DNA of 64,000 nucleotides, from assembly GCF_910592395.1 (NCBI RefSeq), contig NC_088311.1, forward strand, positions 15,318,501 through 15,382,500. Direction: 5' to 3'. This DNA comes from Lineus longissimus. Taxonomy: Eukaryota > Nemertea > Pilidiophora > Heteronemertea > Lineidae. Positions 1 to 11,900 of the stretch are shown here, in pieces. The position numbers were made by a program, and so were the translations under genes. The notes below the pieces were generated by a model. The model made no database searches. It saw nothing but the letters and a program-made list of their open reading frames with translations, and was not told the DNA's origin. The stretch's first letter is position 1. Each line of letters starts with the position of its first letter.

Positions 1-46
1 TATCCTCCGCATTCATTTTTTGGCTCACCTGCCCCTTTTCATCCCC

Positions 47-192
47 CCCCCCGACCCACCCACCCCTGACCCCACCCCTGACCCCACCCCTGACCCCACC
101 CCTGACCCTACCCCTGACCCCACCCCTGACCCTACCCCTGACCCCACCCCTGACCCCACCCCTGACCCCACCCCTGACCCCACCTCCTCCCC
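47..192. repeat. 12-bp C-rich minisatellite
   Basis: About eleven head-to-tail copies of a 12-bp unit, CCCCACCCCTGA, with occasional A-to-T changes. It is open in one frame only because 12 is divisible by three; the resulting Pro-Thr-Asp repeat is low complexity and is not taken as a gene. Confidence 0.9.
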
Positions 193-700
193 TCCTCCTA
201 ATTCCCCTCTTACAACACTAGAACTCTAAGAACTTCCAAGGCAGGTGTAACTACAGAGTGAGAGCAGACCAGACCCAATTTTAGCAATGCATTAACCCCT
301 CTACCATTTATTGCCAGAGGCCCTTGTGGTTATTGCACAATTGGTCAGATTACTACAGAGAGTGACACTGAGCAGCTGAGAGAAAACTTAGTTAAAGGTA
401 AAGTCCAAATTTTAACCACTATAAACCTTCCCAACTCAAAGATCACTGTCAGTTTCATTGTTCATGAACTATAGTACAACAAGAAATATTAATTTCTCCA
501 ATTTCTCTCAAAATTACGTCATTCTGGTGCAGATTATTCACTGTTGACATTTCACAGGAGGACCATGTGATAATGCACTGGGCAGTGTGTGTGCATCATC
601 CGCATGCTTCCAGGCCTATGCTCGTGCTGGCCTGTGTGCAGAGGAGCCTGTAGTGTTAGGCTCTATTTAGTTTCTCAATCATGTTTTACCCACACTTTAA

Positions 701-892
701 AGGGACACTAATCTGACTTCTCATATTACCACTCAGGCTGCCCAGCCCGAAATGAAAATGACAGATCACCCCTATCTTGACAATGGCAAATGCACAGCGC
801 CAGGATAGGGCATACATAGCCTGAATGAATGAGGACTCACGAGGGGAGTGTATTCTTACTGAAATCGGGGTTGGGGTCGGGTTAGTGTCCCT
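701..892. mobile_element. MITE with TTAA target duplication
   Basis: A 192-bp element bounded by TTAA on both sides (697-700 and 893-896). Its terminal inverted repeats start AGGGACACTAA and match at about 14 of 17 positions. TTAA duplications are typical of Kolobok and piggyBac elements. It has no coding capacity. Its right half is shared with a second copy ending near 2212. Confidence 0.75.
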
Positions 893-1270
893 TTAAAAAA
901 ATTATTTTTAAACTGAATTTTCAACGGCTGTTGTCATAGTGATAGTCGTCAGAGTAACTATACTGTGGTTCCAGTGTAGCCTAAAGAAATTGCCGCCAAA
1001 TTCCGTCTTGGTGGCGTTGCCAGCATCAACCTCGTTTCCAGGACCTTGCATTGCATATATCTTATGCACTGGGACTTTCGCACCGAAGCCCCTGGGCACG
1101 AGGTACTTTTGCAGTACATCTGTCACCTAAATCTAGAGCGTAACGATGGAGAGTAGTGGAGCGGAAAAGGCCTGCTTGGGTGGGAGGATGCCTTTTGTAG
1201 CCTTTTTTTGAAATTCGATAACAATATAATGATTTTACACTTTCATTTTTGCAGCATCTAGAGCACCATC

Positions 1271-4200
1271 ATGAGTAACGATACTCCGCCATCAGCAGGC
1301 GTTGCTAGTAGCGCCACTGCCACTGCCCCTGCAAAGTAAGTGTACCGTACCTGTACCTCCCAAATTACATATTTTGGCAAATATTGACATTCTCTTTTAC
1401 TCCGACACAGATTTCGCCAACGTCAATAAGTATTATGAGGAGAAGCTGTACAATAGTCATCTAATTTTAGAACAATGGCTTTAGCACTTTCATTTTCACA
1501 TTCTCAGAAATATATTACACTTATGCTCAAGTTGTCACATCTCGGTGTGAATACAGAGGCATAAGCTAAGGGAGGGGGGGGGCAGGGGGCAAATCAGGCC
1601 TTTCAGTTGCATGGAAGCTCTTGGACCCTCTATTTTTTCAAGCCTATTTTGGGGACGCATTTTTTTGTCGCAATTTGGGAGCCCACGTCAAAAACTCATG
1701 GAATTCTTATTGAAAATGAGAGAGATAGGGAAAGGGGACAAAAAGGACAAAAGGGAAATAAACTAAAGAAAACCAAACATACAGAAAACTTGTTCATAAC
1801 ACCTTAGATGAGAGGAAAGGGGGAAAAAAGGATTTTAAAACATTTTGCTTGGAGAATTTACTGCAGAAACTTCTTGGAAGACTTATTTTGTCACCCAAAC
1901 GCATGTTAAATCATTTAAGTATCAGAATACCCAATCAGTGCTTTGCTTCAACAGCCATTACATCTCTTTAATGTGGGAGCATTTCGAGAGTATTTTGGGT
2001 GCATACTGACCACCTTTAAATTAGGGACATCCAAAATTCTTGATGGTCCGAAAATCAGGCAATTGAAAGGCCTGCAATGACTTAAAGGCAAAGTAGTGTG
2101 AATAAAATCACCCGCTTTTAAATCAAGTTATAGCCTATCTGATTGAATGAGGACTCACGAGGGGAGCATATTCTTACTGAAATTAGGGTTGAGGTCGAGT
2201 TAGTGGCCCTGGAATTGCCCTATTCTCAGCTGCCATGCCTTCACAATTGATTCTTCTTTTCTTTCAGATCAAGCAGAATCACAGTTCGTATTCTGAATAC
2301 ACCAACACCAAGGAAATTATCTATGGCCGCCTCCGTCGCCATTAAAGAAAATGATAGGATTCTCTACACAATGTATTGGCCACATGGGTCATTTACCAAG
2401 GAGCTGAAAAGGGACAGTACGGTGATGATTATAAATGCGAAGAGAGAAGATACTCAAGAGTCCATTAACCTGGAGGTCAACAAAACAAAGGTAATGATAA
2501 TGATATCTTCTTAAAGGGGATGAATCTCCAAATCAGCCCAGAATTTGACTCCTTTATTTGTGTTTGGAATTCAATGGCTGTGTACTGGATGAAGAGTGGT
2601 TATTCAATGGGGATTACATGCTCTTAAGTATTTAGGTCAGTTGCATTGTGTGGCTAAGTGATTCAGATAAAAATACCATAGTGGGCTTAGTTCCTGACTT
2701 ATAGGGCCCTTTTAAGTCCGCTTATATAATCGGCGCTCCATTCCTTTAAAATAAGATAAAGTATTGTCTCCTCACTATAACAGAGTCTTGACTTGAAGAG
2801 ATGTACACAGAACAAAAGACGATCTGCAACCAATGGTACTGCACATACACAGTACAAGTCTAAGAAGAACTGAAGAAACTTCAAAATCAAATGTGCTGTA
2901 TACATTGATTGAACAATCAGGAAAATGATTTGAAAATGAAATTCCTATTACAGGTGTTCCCAACACAAGCATTCAACGTCAATCCTACGTTGTTGGACCA
3001 CTTCAACCACGCGGAGGTGATGACCATCCCGGATATTCTAAAGACACCAGAGAAGAGGAAAGTTCGACTTAGTATTGATGGAACAGTTACACAGGTAAAT
3101 GGACATTTCCTTTGCACTTTATTCATAATCATGTATTCAAGCCATTACAGGTAGTGCTACAAAGGTCCAACAGGATCAAGATCCCTTGATAATAGTGCAC
3201 TTTAGTCTGATATTTTAGAACTACATGTATTGCACATAATCATGTCTACAAAGGGAATCAACTGTTCGTTTACGATTCATTAAAAAAGCAGCATAGACTT
3301 TGAAATTTCCAGAATTGCTAGGCCTGAAGATGCCTTCAACCATTTTCAATGATTTTACATATTTTTTTAGGTTGCCTCTCTCCATGAGTCATGATGACTG
3401 ACAGATGCTGATAACTCTCTTTTTCAGGTTTCCCCAGTACAGTCCAACAAGAATTGGAGAAGAAGGGATATAACCATTAGTCAGGACTCACAGAGTGTTC
3501 GTTGTAAATTGTGGAACGAAAAGGTGGACATCATTCAAGAGCAGCATCTGAATAAACGACTGAAAATCGAAAACCTAGAAACTGAACATTACAACCAAAG
3601 TGTCTCCTGTCGCAACACCCCAGAAACTGTTATGGAAGTAAGTACATTAAGGTATAATTGTATTTAACTGGCTCACAGGTACTTTCTCTCCAGTCAAGTC
3701 ATGCAGGTAGATGGAATAGCTCCAGTGAAGCTCCAGTTATGATAACAACAGCTTCATCATAGTAAAGGCAAAATAACTGGGAGCTCTTAGTTCCAGAAGA
3801 TAAATCCACACCTGAATTAATGTGATATTGCTGCATGGGCAAAAGAGCTCCAGTTGGATCTGAAACAACTGCAGTCTGAGCCCAATACCACATCACTGCC
3901 ATCAATATTTTGCTAATTGCCATTTTCTGCTATTGCTTTCCATCATTCCAATCTTCGAGGATAAAATTGTATTGACATTCAGGATACTAACCCTCATTTT
4001 CATATGGAAATTATATGCCAAGAAGAACACTATTGATTCAAGTATGCCTTATTTAGGCTTCCATAAATTGACTACAGTAAAGACGTAATCCTTTTATGGG
4101 TATTCAATATGTCATTCCATTTCAGACACCTGACGAAGAATGCCAAAAGACCTTCACAATAATTGCTGTCAACACGTCCACCAAAGAAATGCTGGTAACC

Positions 4201-4326
4201 ATGGATGGAGAAGATCAATCTTTGACGTACACCGATGCAGTGATCACAGATGACGAAGACCTTCCCACTCCCATGAAAGTAACTGGAACAATCAAAGGAC
4301 AGGAACTTGTTTACCTTGATGTTTAA
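1271..4326 (+). CDS. RPA-like OB-fold protein, five exons
   Basis: Exons 1271-1335, 2268-2490, 2954-3094, 3428-3637 and 4126-4326 join to 840 nt, or 279 codons plus TAA. Every intron has a GT donor and an AG acceptor after a pyrimidine tract, and all phases agree. The start is the first ATG, followed by MSNDTPPSAG. The fourth exon carries a stretch like the OB folds of RPA1 (NWRRRDITISQDSQSV, then CKLWNEKVD). The second and fifth exons also look like small beta-barrel domains. No zinc ribbon is visible, unlike the RPA-like genes at 33-44 kb. The expected role is single-stranded DNA binding in the nucleus. No frameshift or internal stop is seen. It could be a host gene or an early part of the Helentron 4.6 kb downstream. 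AATAAA near 4676 could serve as a polyadenylation signal. Confidence 0.75.
2082..2212. mobile_element. Degenerate second copy of the TTAA MITE
   Basis: Positions 2143-2212 closely match 824-892, including a shared run that begins GAATGAGGACTCACGAGGGG. A TTAA followed by AGG lies at 2082-2088 and may be the left end. The right TTAA is lost. The copy lies inside the first intron of the RPA-like gene. Confidence 0.55.
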
Positions 4327-5450
4327 TCTAACTGTCTTGAAAAGCACATATCGTTATCATCAACATGATCAAAGACTACTGATTCCATGATCAAGTTGGC
4401 ATCATCAAGAAATTAAAGAGAATGCCATAGATGGATTTGGCCTAGGAGTTATTTGATACAAGTAATTGGTTTTGTCGGGTTACAAGTAGCTCATTCCGTC
4501 TTTACATTGTAGGACCTCAATGTTAAAGTTCATTTATTAAACTGGTGCGATACCAATATTGCAGATGGCAATGACATCAAAAAAGTTGATTTTGGGACCT
4601 TTTGAAAATCATCAAAATTCAGTATGAGATAAAATGGCTAATTTCCAAGTTGTAGTATAGATATTATGATCCACAAATAAATGTCCCATCAAATGCAGTA
4701 AACCGCATCAATTTATCACCATCTGTTTTCGAAAAAAACCAGTTTTTCTGTGTCGATCCATTTACTTTTTTAAAGGATTGTACATTTACATCTATCAATA
4801 AGATCGAAAGTTATTTGTAACAAATAACCCCTAGGCCAAGTGCACACTTTGATCTCTTAAAACTGTTGTTTGCAGAGAAGAAAAGACTCCTGTAATTCAT
4901 TGTGCGGATTTACAGTGTGTGTCAGCCCCACTACATCATGTGATTGAGGTACAATGTTGCGCGTCTCAACAATGTACACTTATTTTGATTTCATTGTGAT
5001 TGCCAATCATTGTACTTGATTTTAAACCACTTGCTGGTCAAGACCTAATAGAGAAAAATAATATGTTTTACAAATTTGTCGTTTGTTCAATCATTTCAAA
5101 CCAGTGCATCGATCAAGCCTGCTGTCACTTTCCATGAGGAAACTGGAAAATAGGAATCTGCCTGATGTGATAAGTGTGAAACAGTAGATACCAATACTGC
5201 AAGGACTGAAATTAGAATACTACTTACTAGTATGTGAAGACACTGAATGTGGCAATTGCTGCTCAGTCTAGCAATAGTGCAGTCATGAAATAACCATGCC
5301 TATACAATATGATGCCCCAGACCACCAACAAAACCACACCTTTAGGACCTGCTTTCCCCTATACGATGCATCCAAGTTTCCCTTCCCTTGAGGACGTCTC
5401 CAAAGTATCTTATGCCATTTCACCCAATTGTCATCTTGCCCAATCATTAC
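4327..5450. other. 3' flank and intergenic DNA
   Basis: No coding signal. AT-rich sequence with an AATAAA near 4676 that could end the RPA-like transcript. Nothing else recognised. Confidence 0.4.
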
Positions 5451-5454
5451 TTAA

Positions 5455-5899
5455 AGGACCAGTGTACTGGGGTTTCGGGTAGGAGCCGCCCAAAAGCAAT
5501 CAGGTTGTTTCTGCCGCTACCGTTATTGAAAGGGTATGATGTAGACCTACTCTCAATGTTAACAATGATCGACCCCCACTCTCTTACTGGAGATTGGTCT
5601 GGCCTGTGACGGACCCTGTTGCTTGATGTATCACCGAAATCTGTCTGTAGACCTATGAGCAGCTCCTAGCCGATTCTCAAGTATATGTCATCCATGTAGG
5701 CCCTACTCCACACACACACCCACACACACACACGCTCGCACCCTTCTCCCATTGTGAACCCCAACACTGTGTGTGTTTATAACAGTGCTATATTTAGCCA
5801 TGCACTATGTCTCAATATGCATGAGCGAGGGCCCACGATATGTGGTTTTTAATCAAGGGCCCCTAGATAACAGTTTTCAGCATCGCATACACTGGTCCT
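5455..5899. mobile_element. 445-bp MITE with TTAA target duplication
   Basis: Inverted termini AGGACCAGTGTA (5455-5466) and TACACTGGTCCT (5888-5899) are exact over 12 bp. TTAA lies on both sides (5451-5454, 5900-5903). Inside is a short CA-rich run (about 5706-5732). It has no coding capacity. The terminal pattern resembles the 701-892 element, so the two probably used the same transposase type. Confidence 0.8.
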
Positions 5900-6580
5900 T
5901 TAATAGTTCATCCAATCATCTACAATGAGCTGAAGTGGTCATTGGGCGAAATTAATGAGTTTGGTGGGATAGGCCTGTGCGTAATGAGAAAGAAATTGGC
6001 AAAATGACTATTGGCCATGCGCGAAGTGGGGAAAGGGCGAAATGGGAAAGAAGTTGGGCAAAAGGGGGCCAAGCATTCTGGCCTGTCCCTCATTTTGGCC
6101 TTGCCATTGTTTTTTTTTCTCTCCAGATTCACCTTTTGCCCCCTCCCTCTCCTGGCATGCCTTGCTGGCATGCATTATCATGATTTAAATCGGCCAGTGG
6201 AGAATTGGTCCTCATGAGTTTACATAAAAAGAAACAAAAAATGCTCTGAAAAAAAAAAGAAAGCTAAATGACCAAGTACCTATTTCACAACAGGTCAATT
6301 TTTATCATTCATCAGCTCTGTCATTATTTTGAAGTTTAAGCTAACGATCGTTCTTGTTATTTAGGTAAGCCTGTTCAATTGAATGTTAAAGCTGTGATAT
6401 GGTTCTTTTCATGAAAATATCTTGCTTTTTTCAGATGATTTTTAGTTGCCATGATTGAGCCTGTGCATGCATCAGTGCATGCACTAGGCCTGCCTACTAC
6501 AGGCCTACAAACTTTACTGTAGCCTACATGAATCTATGTTGTTTGTTGGTTAAATAATCTTTTAGTAGGAAACAGACAAC
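5900..6580. other. Intergenic, no gene seen
   Basis: Short open frames near 5920-6217 overlap on both strands around a composition-biased GGGAAAGG/CCCTCC stretch. They have no splice context or domain signal. Nothing is called here. Confidence 0.4.
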
Positions 6581-6581
6581 A

Positions 6582-6905
6582 GGCGTCGTGGTGGTGTAGT
6601 GGCTCGGGTCTCTGACTAGCAATCAGTAGGTCCGGGGTTCGAACCCCACCGGCGGCGTGAGACCTTGGGTAATTCTCTTTGCCTTAAATTACCTCACCCC
6701 ACCCAGGTGTAAAAGGGGTACCTAGCTGGTAGAGATGGCATAATATGAATGCTAAGTCACTGAGCGCCAATTGGCTGCCGGGCTTGATAGAGCTTGATTC
6801 CGGAGTGAACAGGCCAATAGCTAGGGGAGTAATTGTCCAGCGCACCTGACGCTTAATTGCAAAGGAGCGCTAAATAAATGGTTAATTTACTTTTACTTTT
6901 ACTTA
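6582..6905 (+). mobile_element. tRNA-derived SINE with tRNA-Ala-like head
   Basis: The head has an A box (TGGTGTAGTGG, 6591-6601) and a perfect B box (GGTTCGAACCC, about 6636-6646), the internal RNA polymerase III promoter. The anticodon-arm loop reads CTAGCAA, giving anticodon AGC (Ala). The T arm GGGG-TTCGAAC-CCCC is complete. Downstream is a non-tRNA body (CCCAGGTGTAAAAGGGGTACC) and a tail of TTTTAC-like repeats. The acceptor stem is imperfect and the body is long, so this is a SINE and not a functional tRNA gene. Confidence 0.85.
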
Positions 6906-8340
6906 CTTACAAATCCATCGAGGAGGCGATCCCCCATCTTGTTTTTGATGGAACTGGCGTATACTGGGATATGTAGCTAGGCCTAACACAATCCATTACA
7001 AATTGGAAGTGCAGTCATTCCGGCATGCTCGCAAGCAGTCAGTTTCTGATTTCATCAGAGCAATAGATGCATGTCTGCCTATTGCTTCGCTTCCTTCCAT
7101 CTAATGATATTGCTTAATTTATGTAAACGAAGAACCCCTGGTTTACAGTTAGCTGCATTGTATAGCCTACACTGCCCCTTTAACACACTTTCTCTCACGT
7201 GATTCATATGAATGATGAAAAGTGCAAGATCTCCTCAATGCATAGAAAGGCCTCACTACAGTCTTGCTCTATTCTGCCTACCAGTGAAACGTCACGATGA
7301 TTTCATGTCAAGTTCCAACCCTCTGTCTCTGTTAGGGATGCCCCATAAACCCTAAATGTTTTTTTCTATACCATGTTTACCTTGCTTCCAACAGGTTTAC
7401 ACTGATACATTGTAACAGATCTTCACTTCACGATCTGATCCGATATTACACCATTCAACAAACAGCAACCTGACAACCATCTCACACTGCGAAGTTTCGC
7501 CTGTCATCTGTGACTGTGGTTTTTGACTGTTGAAATTCCTGCAGTTTTCTGCCAAGCTCTTTGCGGATATTTTCTGCCTTGTGCATCGAGGAACTGACTG
7601 ACTGTCATCAAAGTACCGGTAAGTAGAATGCCTGGAATTATTATGAAATTGGAACAATGGCAATATGCCTGTCTATATCATTGATCTTCGTCCATATAGA
7701 AATTCTACCAAGTTTCACTCTCATTCTATTCTTTCTCGCATAAGTAATTCAAAACCCTTGTAATGCACCAAAGATATCCTGGAATCTATGACATAGTTAT
7801 AGTTAAAGAAAATGTCACACTTTTCGGCCCTCCTTGTCATCATAACAACAGCAGGATCAGACTTGCTCTAGATCATGCCATGCATGTATTATTTCTCTGC
7901 TTAGACTTTCCCTATTTATAGCTGCTGTTCCCCCCCCCCCATAAGTCTGACACAATATAAGTGCACCCCACAAGTCCTACATCTATTGTCCGACAATTAG
8001 AAATAGGTGTCATAAGTCTTGACAATCAAAAAAAGGTGCAAGCTACTCCTGACACACCACAAATCCAACAATAAAAATCCGAATGGATGCTCTGGTGATG
8101 GACTTGCGGACTGCTAGACCCACGGGATCTCCGACTTATGCGGTGTCAGACTTTTGGGGTGTCAAACATATGGGATGTTGGATAAGGTGTTGGACTTGTT
8201 GTGTGTGGGACTTGTCATTTGTCGGACTTATTATGTGCCACACTTGTATGCGGGTGGGGGATCTTTATAGCCCGCAATCTTAACATAGTTTCTAAAACAT
8301 GTTTTCTTTCCTTTTCAGATTTCAAGTCCAGCAGCTTGTT
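6906..8340. other. Intergenic DNA with a weak inverted repeat
   Basis: No convincing gene. Between about 7950 and 8260 a left arm rich in AAGTC...GACA motifs faces a right arm rich in GACTT...TGTC motifs, an imperfect palindrome that may be a decayed foldback element. A CCCCTTTAA motif at 7173-7181 resembles a TTAA-MITE end without a visible partner. Confidence 0.35.
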
Positions 8341-8347
8341 CCAGTAA

Positions 8348-8745
8348 CTGATAGCATATTAAGCATACATAGCATGAAAAAGCATACAATAGCATATTAA
8401 AGCATACAGTAGCAGATCAAAGCATACGATAGCATATGGAAGTAGACATACTATAGCAAACCATCCAATACGAATATCAAAGCATACCATAACATATCAA
8501 AGCATCCAATACGATATCAAAGCATACCATAACATATCAAAGCATCCAACACAATATCAAAGCATACCATAACTTATCAAAGCATCCAATATCAAAGCAT
8601 ACCATAACTTATCAAAGCATCCAATACGATATCAAAGCATACCATAATATATCAAAGCATCCAATACGATATCAAAGCATACCATAATATATCAAAGCAT
8701 CCAATACGATATCAAATCATACCATAATATATCAAAGCAAACAAT
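8348..8745. repeat. AT-rich 20/40-bp minisatellite
   Basis: Tandem copies alternating two related 20-mers, ATCAAAGCATACCATAACAT and ATCAAAGCATCCAATACGAT, about nine 40-bp units in all. The 5' copies are more diverged than the 3' ones. It ends about 235 bp before the start of the Helentron polyprotein. Confidence 0.85.
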
Positions 8746-8980
8746 AGTGCGTCTTCAAGCTTATAACATCTACCTGCCAAAATAAAGAAAAGAATAACCG
8801 ACTTGCCGGTAACCTGTTTTCTGTGTCTTCTGTTTCAAGAATAAAGCTATTATATTCACTGCAGTTCTTCCACTTCTTCTTTTAGTGAGCTCTTCACTTT
8901 GTATTACCTGCATCTCCAGATACCACTACAGAACCTTTTCTTATACCAATTACTTGTAGTATTGTAGAATTTTTGTGAAG

Positions 8981-11900
8981 ATGGTGTCTCTAGAACAATA
9001 TCGTTCAGCTATTGGCGGTTACATATCCATTGCAAGAAAAAAAAGTCAACCAAAACCACTTCATGCATGTGGCTGTTCAAAAAGAATTAGAAAGAGTAGG
9101 AAAATGTATTTCGAAAAGTGTGACGATGAAATACATACCTACAATATATGGTTTGATGAGATAACACACACTGAATCAGCGCTTGATGTCCTTAGAGAAA
9201 TGGCATATTACAGTTCCCTGCAGACAACATGGGATTATTATGCATCATGCTTCACACTAGAGCAACTACTGTTACATATCTTCTATGCATCAAATCACCT
9301 TATACTTTCTGGTGATGTTGAATCCAACCCAGGACCAATGAATACTGTCAAAGGTAATTTCCACCAAGGAGATCTGGGTATCTTTAACATTGATTCAGCT
9401 GGTAAACAGTGTGTTGCTAATTGCATAACTTCATTGCTGTACACATTCATCAAGTCGCCAAGTCTGTGGACCTCATGTGACCTGGATACAATATTGTTAC
9501 ATGGGGATGAATTGTACAAAAGTCTTGGTATTGCTGGCTATCTTGCTATTGATGAGATACCATCATTTATCAAATTTGATGATGAACATTACTTCAAAGT
9601 CAAGCCACATGGTATTACCAAGAATGTTCTCATTACTGATAGACTAAACCAATCGTTGATTGCTGATGATTCAATATTTATAACTTTGAGTGAAGCCTTT
9701 GATAAACTTACACCAACAGGGTGGTCAGTGTTCATCATCCAGTCAGTTGCAATTGCATTGTTCTGCATAGAAAACTGTTACTTTCTCTTTGACCCTCATA
9801 GCCGTAATGCAGTTGGACTTGTTGACACTGAAGGTTCCTCAGTACTGATTCCCTTCCATAATAGGTCACTTGTCAATCAGTTCCTAACACAGTATGCAGT
9901 CAATCTTGGGCTCCAGGTTTCAGATAACCAACATGTTCAAATGACTTTATTCAAAATTTCATCAGTCACGGCTAAGGCATTCAAACTTGGCCAAAAAAGA
10001 ACCATGAAAGAGCAAGTTCCAATCATATCCTCAGCCAGCTATTCAACAGTGCATGATGCTAAAAAATCACGGATCATTGAAAATGTGGCAGAATGTGAAC
10101 AAGAATCATCATCACTTCCTAGGACAACATTAACCAGAAATAATGGTAACTACAATAGACCTCAGGATTCTGTAATTGAAGACAAACAAGATAAACTTTC
10201 TGCATATTTCACCGATCAAGGGAAAAAAGCAAAAGAAAAAAAGGAAAAGATACAGCAGTACAAGAAGGACTACATGAAATCATACATGCAACAAAAAAGA
10301 TCCAACAATAAAGAAAAGGCTAAGGAACTAAAAAAGAAGCAGTCAGTGAGATGCAATCCAGAATATAGTGCAAAAGAACTAGGGAAAAAACAGTCGATGA
10401 GAGACGACCCAGAGAACAGAAAAAAAGAGAAATCACAAGGAAAATCCTCTAAGCGAAACAGGAGAACTGTTCCCGAATATAGTGCAAAAGAACTAGAAAA
10501 GAAACAGACAGTAAGGAAAGATCCTGAATATAGTGCAAAAGAACTAGAAAAGAAACAGACAGTAAGGAAAGATCCTGAATATAGTGCAAAAGAACTAGGA
10601 AAAAAACAGTCAATGAGAGATGACCCAGAGAACAGAAAAAAAGAGAAATCACAAGGAAAATCCTCAAAGCGAAACAGAAGAACTGTTCCCCAATATAGTG
10701 CAAAAGAACTAGAAAAGAAGCAGACTGTAAGGAAACATCCTGAATATAGTGCAAAAGAACTCAATAGAAAGCAGGCAAAAAGAGATGATACAGATTTCAG
10801 AAACAAAGAAAAAGAACAAGGTATTGCTTCAAAACGAAGAAGAAGATGTAGTCCAAAATACCAAGCTCATGAAAAGAAAATTTGTTCTGCTACCAAATAT
10901 GGTAATAACCTTGATTTGAATATTGAAGAATTTCATAGAACGATAGCTACAGGACCTATGTTTGTTTGTTCTTGTTGCCACCAGACTTGGTTCAAAGAAT
11001 CTGTGATAAATGTACAAAAAATGCGAACGGAGTGTAAACAGTCACAACTCCTAAAGGAATGTCTCACGAACTATAAATCTGTGAATGACTGTGAATGGAT
11101 TTGTAGAACATGCCGTGATTCCATTAAAAAAGGAACGGTACCAAAGCTGTCAGTCGCCAATTACATGGGGTTTGTTCCAAAGCCGCCTGAGCTTGACTTG
11201 CATCAACTTGAAGAGAGGTTAATATCATTAAGGATACCATTCATGCAGATGAGAGAACTTCCTGTTGGAGGACAGAAGATGGTTCGTGGTAATGTTGTAA
11301 ATGTTCCCATTGATGTCTGCAAAACCGTCCAATCACTTCCAAGAAATCTCTCTAATATGGAGACTGTGCCTGTGAAATTGCGTCGTAAATTGCAGTACAA
11401 ACGAAATGAATTTGTTGAAAACATCCGGCCTACCAAAGTGTTAAAAGCACTGAAGTGGTTAAAAGAACATGGCAGTGTCTATAAAGATGCCGATATAGAA
11501 ATAAATGGTGACTGGGTAGATTCATTGAATGATCACCAATCTGGAGACCTCGTGGAGTTCATAGACCAATTTCATACCAGATCAACACCTTTTGATGAAA
11601 ATGAACCTGTTCCAAGCTCTTCACAGCTAACTCCTGGACGTAAGTGCAAACATCCAAAATCAGACAATCAGTCAGCTGATGATGATGATGATGATGATGA
11701 TGATGACAACTTCAGTGAAATCGATGAAACGGAGAGGACAACAGGAAATATGGATACCATGTTGGATGCACCAGAAGTCATAGAACCCCAAGAATATGTT
11801 TTTGCCCCAGGAGAAGGACAAGTACCAATCAGTTTATACCATGATAATGATGCAGAGTATTTATCTTTCCCATGTATATTTTGTGGTGAACGCAGACCTA

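Noticed and set aside
20-229. Proline-rich open frame
   Set aside because: It is only the translation of a 12-bp minisatellite and has no gene context.
6582-6660. Functional tRNA-Ala gene
   Set aside because: A and B boxes and an AGC loop are present, but the acceptor stem is imperfect and a SINE body follows.
8348-8745. CRISPR-like array
   Set aside because: Units are contiguous alternating 20-mers without unique spacers, in a eukaryotic context.
10270-10806. Minus-strand Ser/Phe-rich open frames
   Set aside because: Antisense reflection of the lysine-rich repeats in the Helentron polyprotein.
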